From the NCBI GenBank assembly GCA_007120575.1, contig SKNJ01000088.1, positions 1 to 5,715 on the forward strand: a DNA stretch of 5,715 nucleotides, given 5' to 3'. How positions within the stretch are numbered: the first letter of the stretch is position 1; the number at the start of each line of letters is the position of its first letter. The notes under the pieces are model-generated. The model was given only the letters and a program-made list of their open reading frames with translations. It had not been told where the DNA came from and did not search any database. Shown piece after piece: positions 5,439 to 5,715 of the stretch. A program made the translations under genes and the position numbers. The DNA comes from Thioalkalivibrio sp. (lineage in GTDB: Bacteria; Pseudomonadota; Gammaproteobacteria; Ectothiorhodospirales; Ectothiorhodospiraceae).

Positions 5439-5715
5439 ATGACGGAACACGACACCCAGCCCCGGATTCTGGTCGGCGTCAGCGGCGGCATCGCCGCCTA
5501 CAAGGCCTGCGAGCTGGTGCGCGAGCTCAAGCGTGCCGGCTGCGAGGTGCGTGTCGTGATGACCGCGGGCGCCCGCGCCTTCGTGACCCCGCTGACCTTC
5601 CAGGCCCTGTCCGGCGCGCCGGTACGCACCGAACTGCTGGATGCCGAGGCCGAATCCGGCATGGACCATATCGCCCTGGCGCGCTGGGCCGATCGCATCG
5701 TGGTTGCCCCCGCGA
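5439..5715 (+). CDS. coaBC: Phosphopantothenoylcysteine decarboxylase/synthetase, N-terminal part
   Basis: Only the first 92 codons are in the window, and the gene runs off its right edge. They cover the start of the CoaC flavoprotein domain, which uses FMN to decarboxylate phosphopantothenoylcysteine; the full protein also carries the CoaB ligase domain (Dfp) and supplies two steps of coenzyme A synthesis. Visible hallmarks are [13 protein letters not shown] (10-22), the FMN-domain [20 protein letters not shown] (36-55), QALSG, and the catalytic histidine His77 in [11 protein letters not shown]. The ATG at 5439 gives the family's usual N-terminus. No Shine-Dalgarno sequence precedes it, and a -10-like element ends only 7 nt upstream, so the transcript may be leaderless. 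It is divergent from radC, the common gammaproteobacterial arrangement. Confidence 0.96.
   Translation, partial: MTEHDTQPRILVGVSGGIAAYKACELVRELKRAGCEVRVVMTAGARAFVTPLTFQALSGAPVRTELLDAEAESGMDHIALARWADRIVVAPA

Noticed and set aside
1..5715. tRNA, rRNA, CRISPR array, phage or defence genes
   Set aside because: No cloverleaf, ribosomal RNA signature, regularly spaced repeats or defence-type domains were seen; the coding content is housekeeping metabolism.

Overview
The window is GC-rich, tightly packed bacterial chromosome. Gene content and order suggest a gammaproteobacterium; my best guess is the Ectothiorhodospiraceae/Chromatiales (Thioalkalivibrio-like). That guess rests on composition, protein character and synteny, not on a search.

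Layout. Positions 1-319 hold no gene but two striking structures: a long imperfect hairpin at the window edge (1-65) and a 174-bp element bounded by perfect 24-bp terminal inverted repeats (111-284), which looks like a small non-autonomous transposable element (MITE). A comF-family phosphoribosyltransferase gene follows on the minus strand (320-1039). It diverges from a plus-strand biotin gene cluster across an 86-bp gap containing an 18-bp near-perfect palindrome. The cluster is a small four-helix membrane protein of unknown function (1126-1584), bioB biotin synthase (1581-2576), a class I SAM-dependent methyltransferase (2589-3341) and bioF 8-amino-7-oxononanoate synthase (3338-4510). Two junctions overlap by 4 nt (ATGA, GTGA) and the third gap is 12 nt, so the four genes look like one translationally coupled operon. 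radC follows in convergent orientation (4644-5315, minus). It diverges from coaBC/dfp (from 5439, cut by the window end), which encodes the coenzyme A biosynthesis flavoprotein.

Function. BioF (condensation of pimeloyl thioester with alanine) and BioB (sulfur insertion into dethiobiotin) are the first and last steps of the late biotin pathway. bioA, bioD, bioH and a classical bioC are not present here, and the cluster ends at bioF. The methyltransferase between bioB and bioF resembles the trans-aconitate methyltransferase/Methyltransf_11 type more than E. coli BioC. Whether it does BioC's job (methylating malonyl-ACP to start pimelate synthesis) is open, as is the role of the membrane protein coupled to bioB. 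These are the two least understood parts of the window.

Regulation. The comF/bio palindrome can be read as a symmetric pair of extended -10 elements serving both divergent units, or as an operator. coaBC has a -10-like TAGAAT ending 7 nt before its ATG and no Shine-Dalgarno sequence, which suggests a leaderless transcript. A 23-bp segment around that -10 recurs with 19 matches beside the left end of the MITE-like element.
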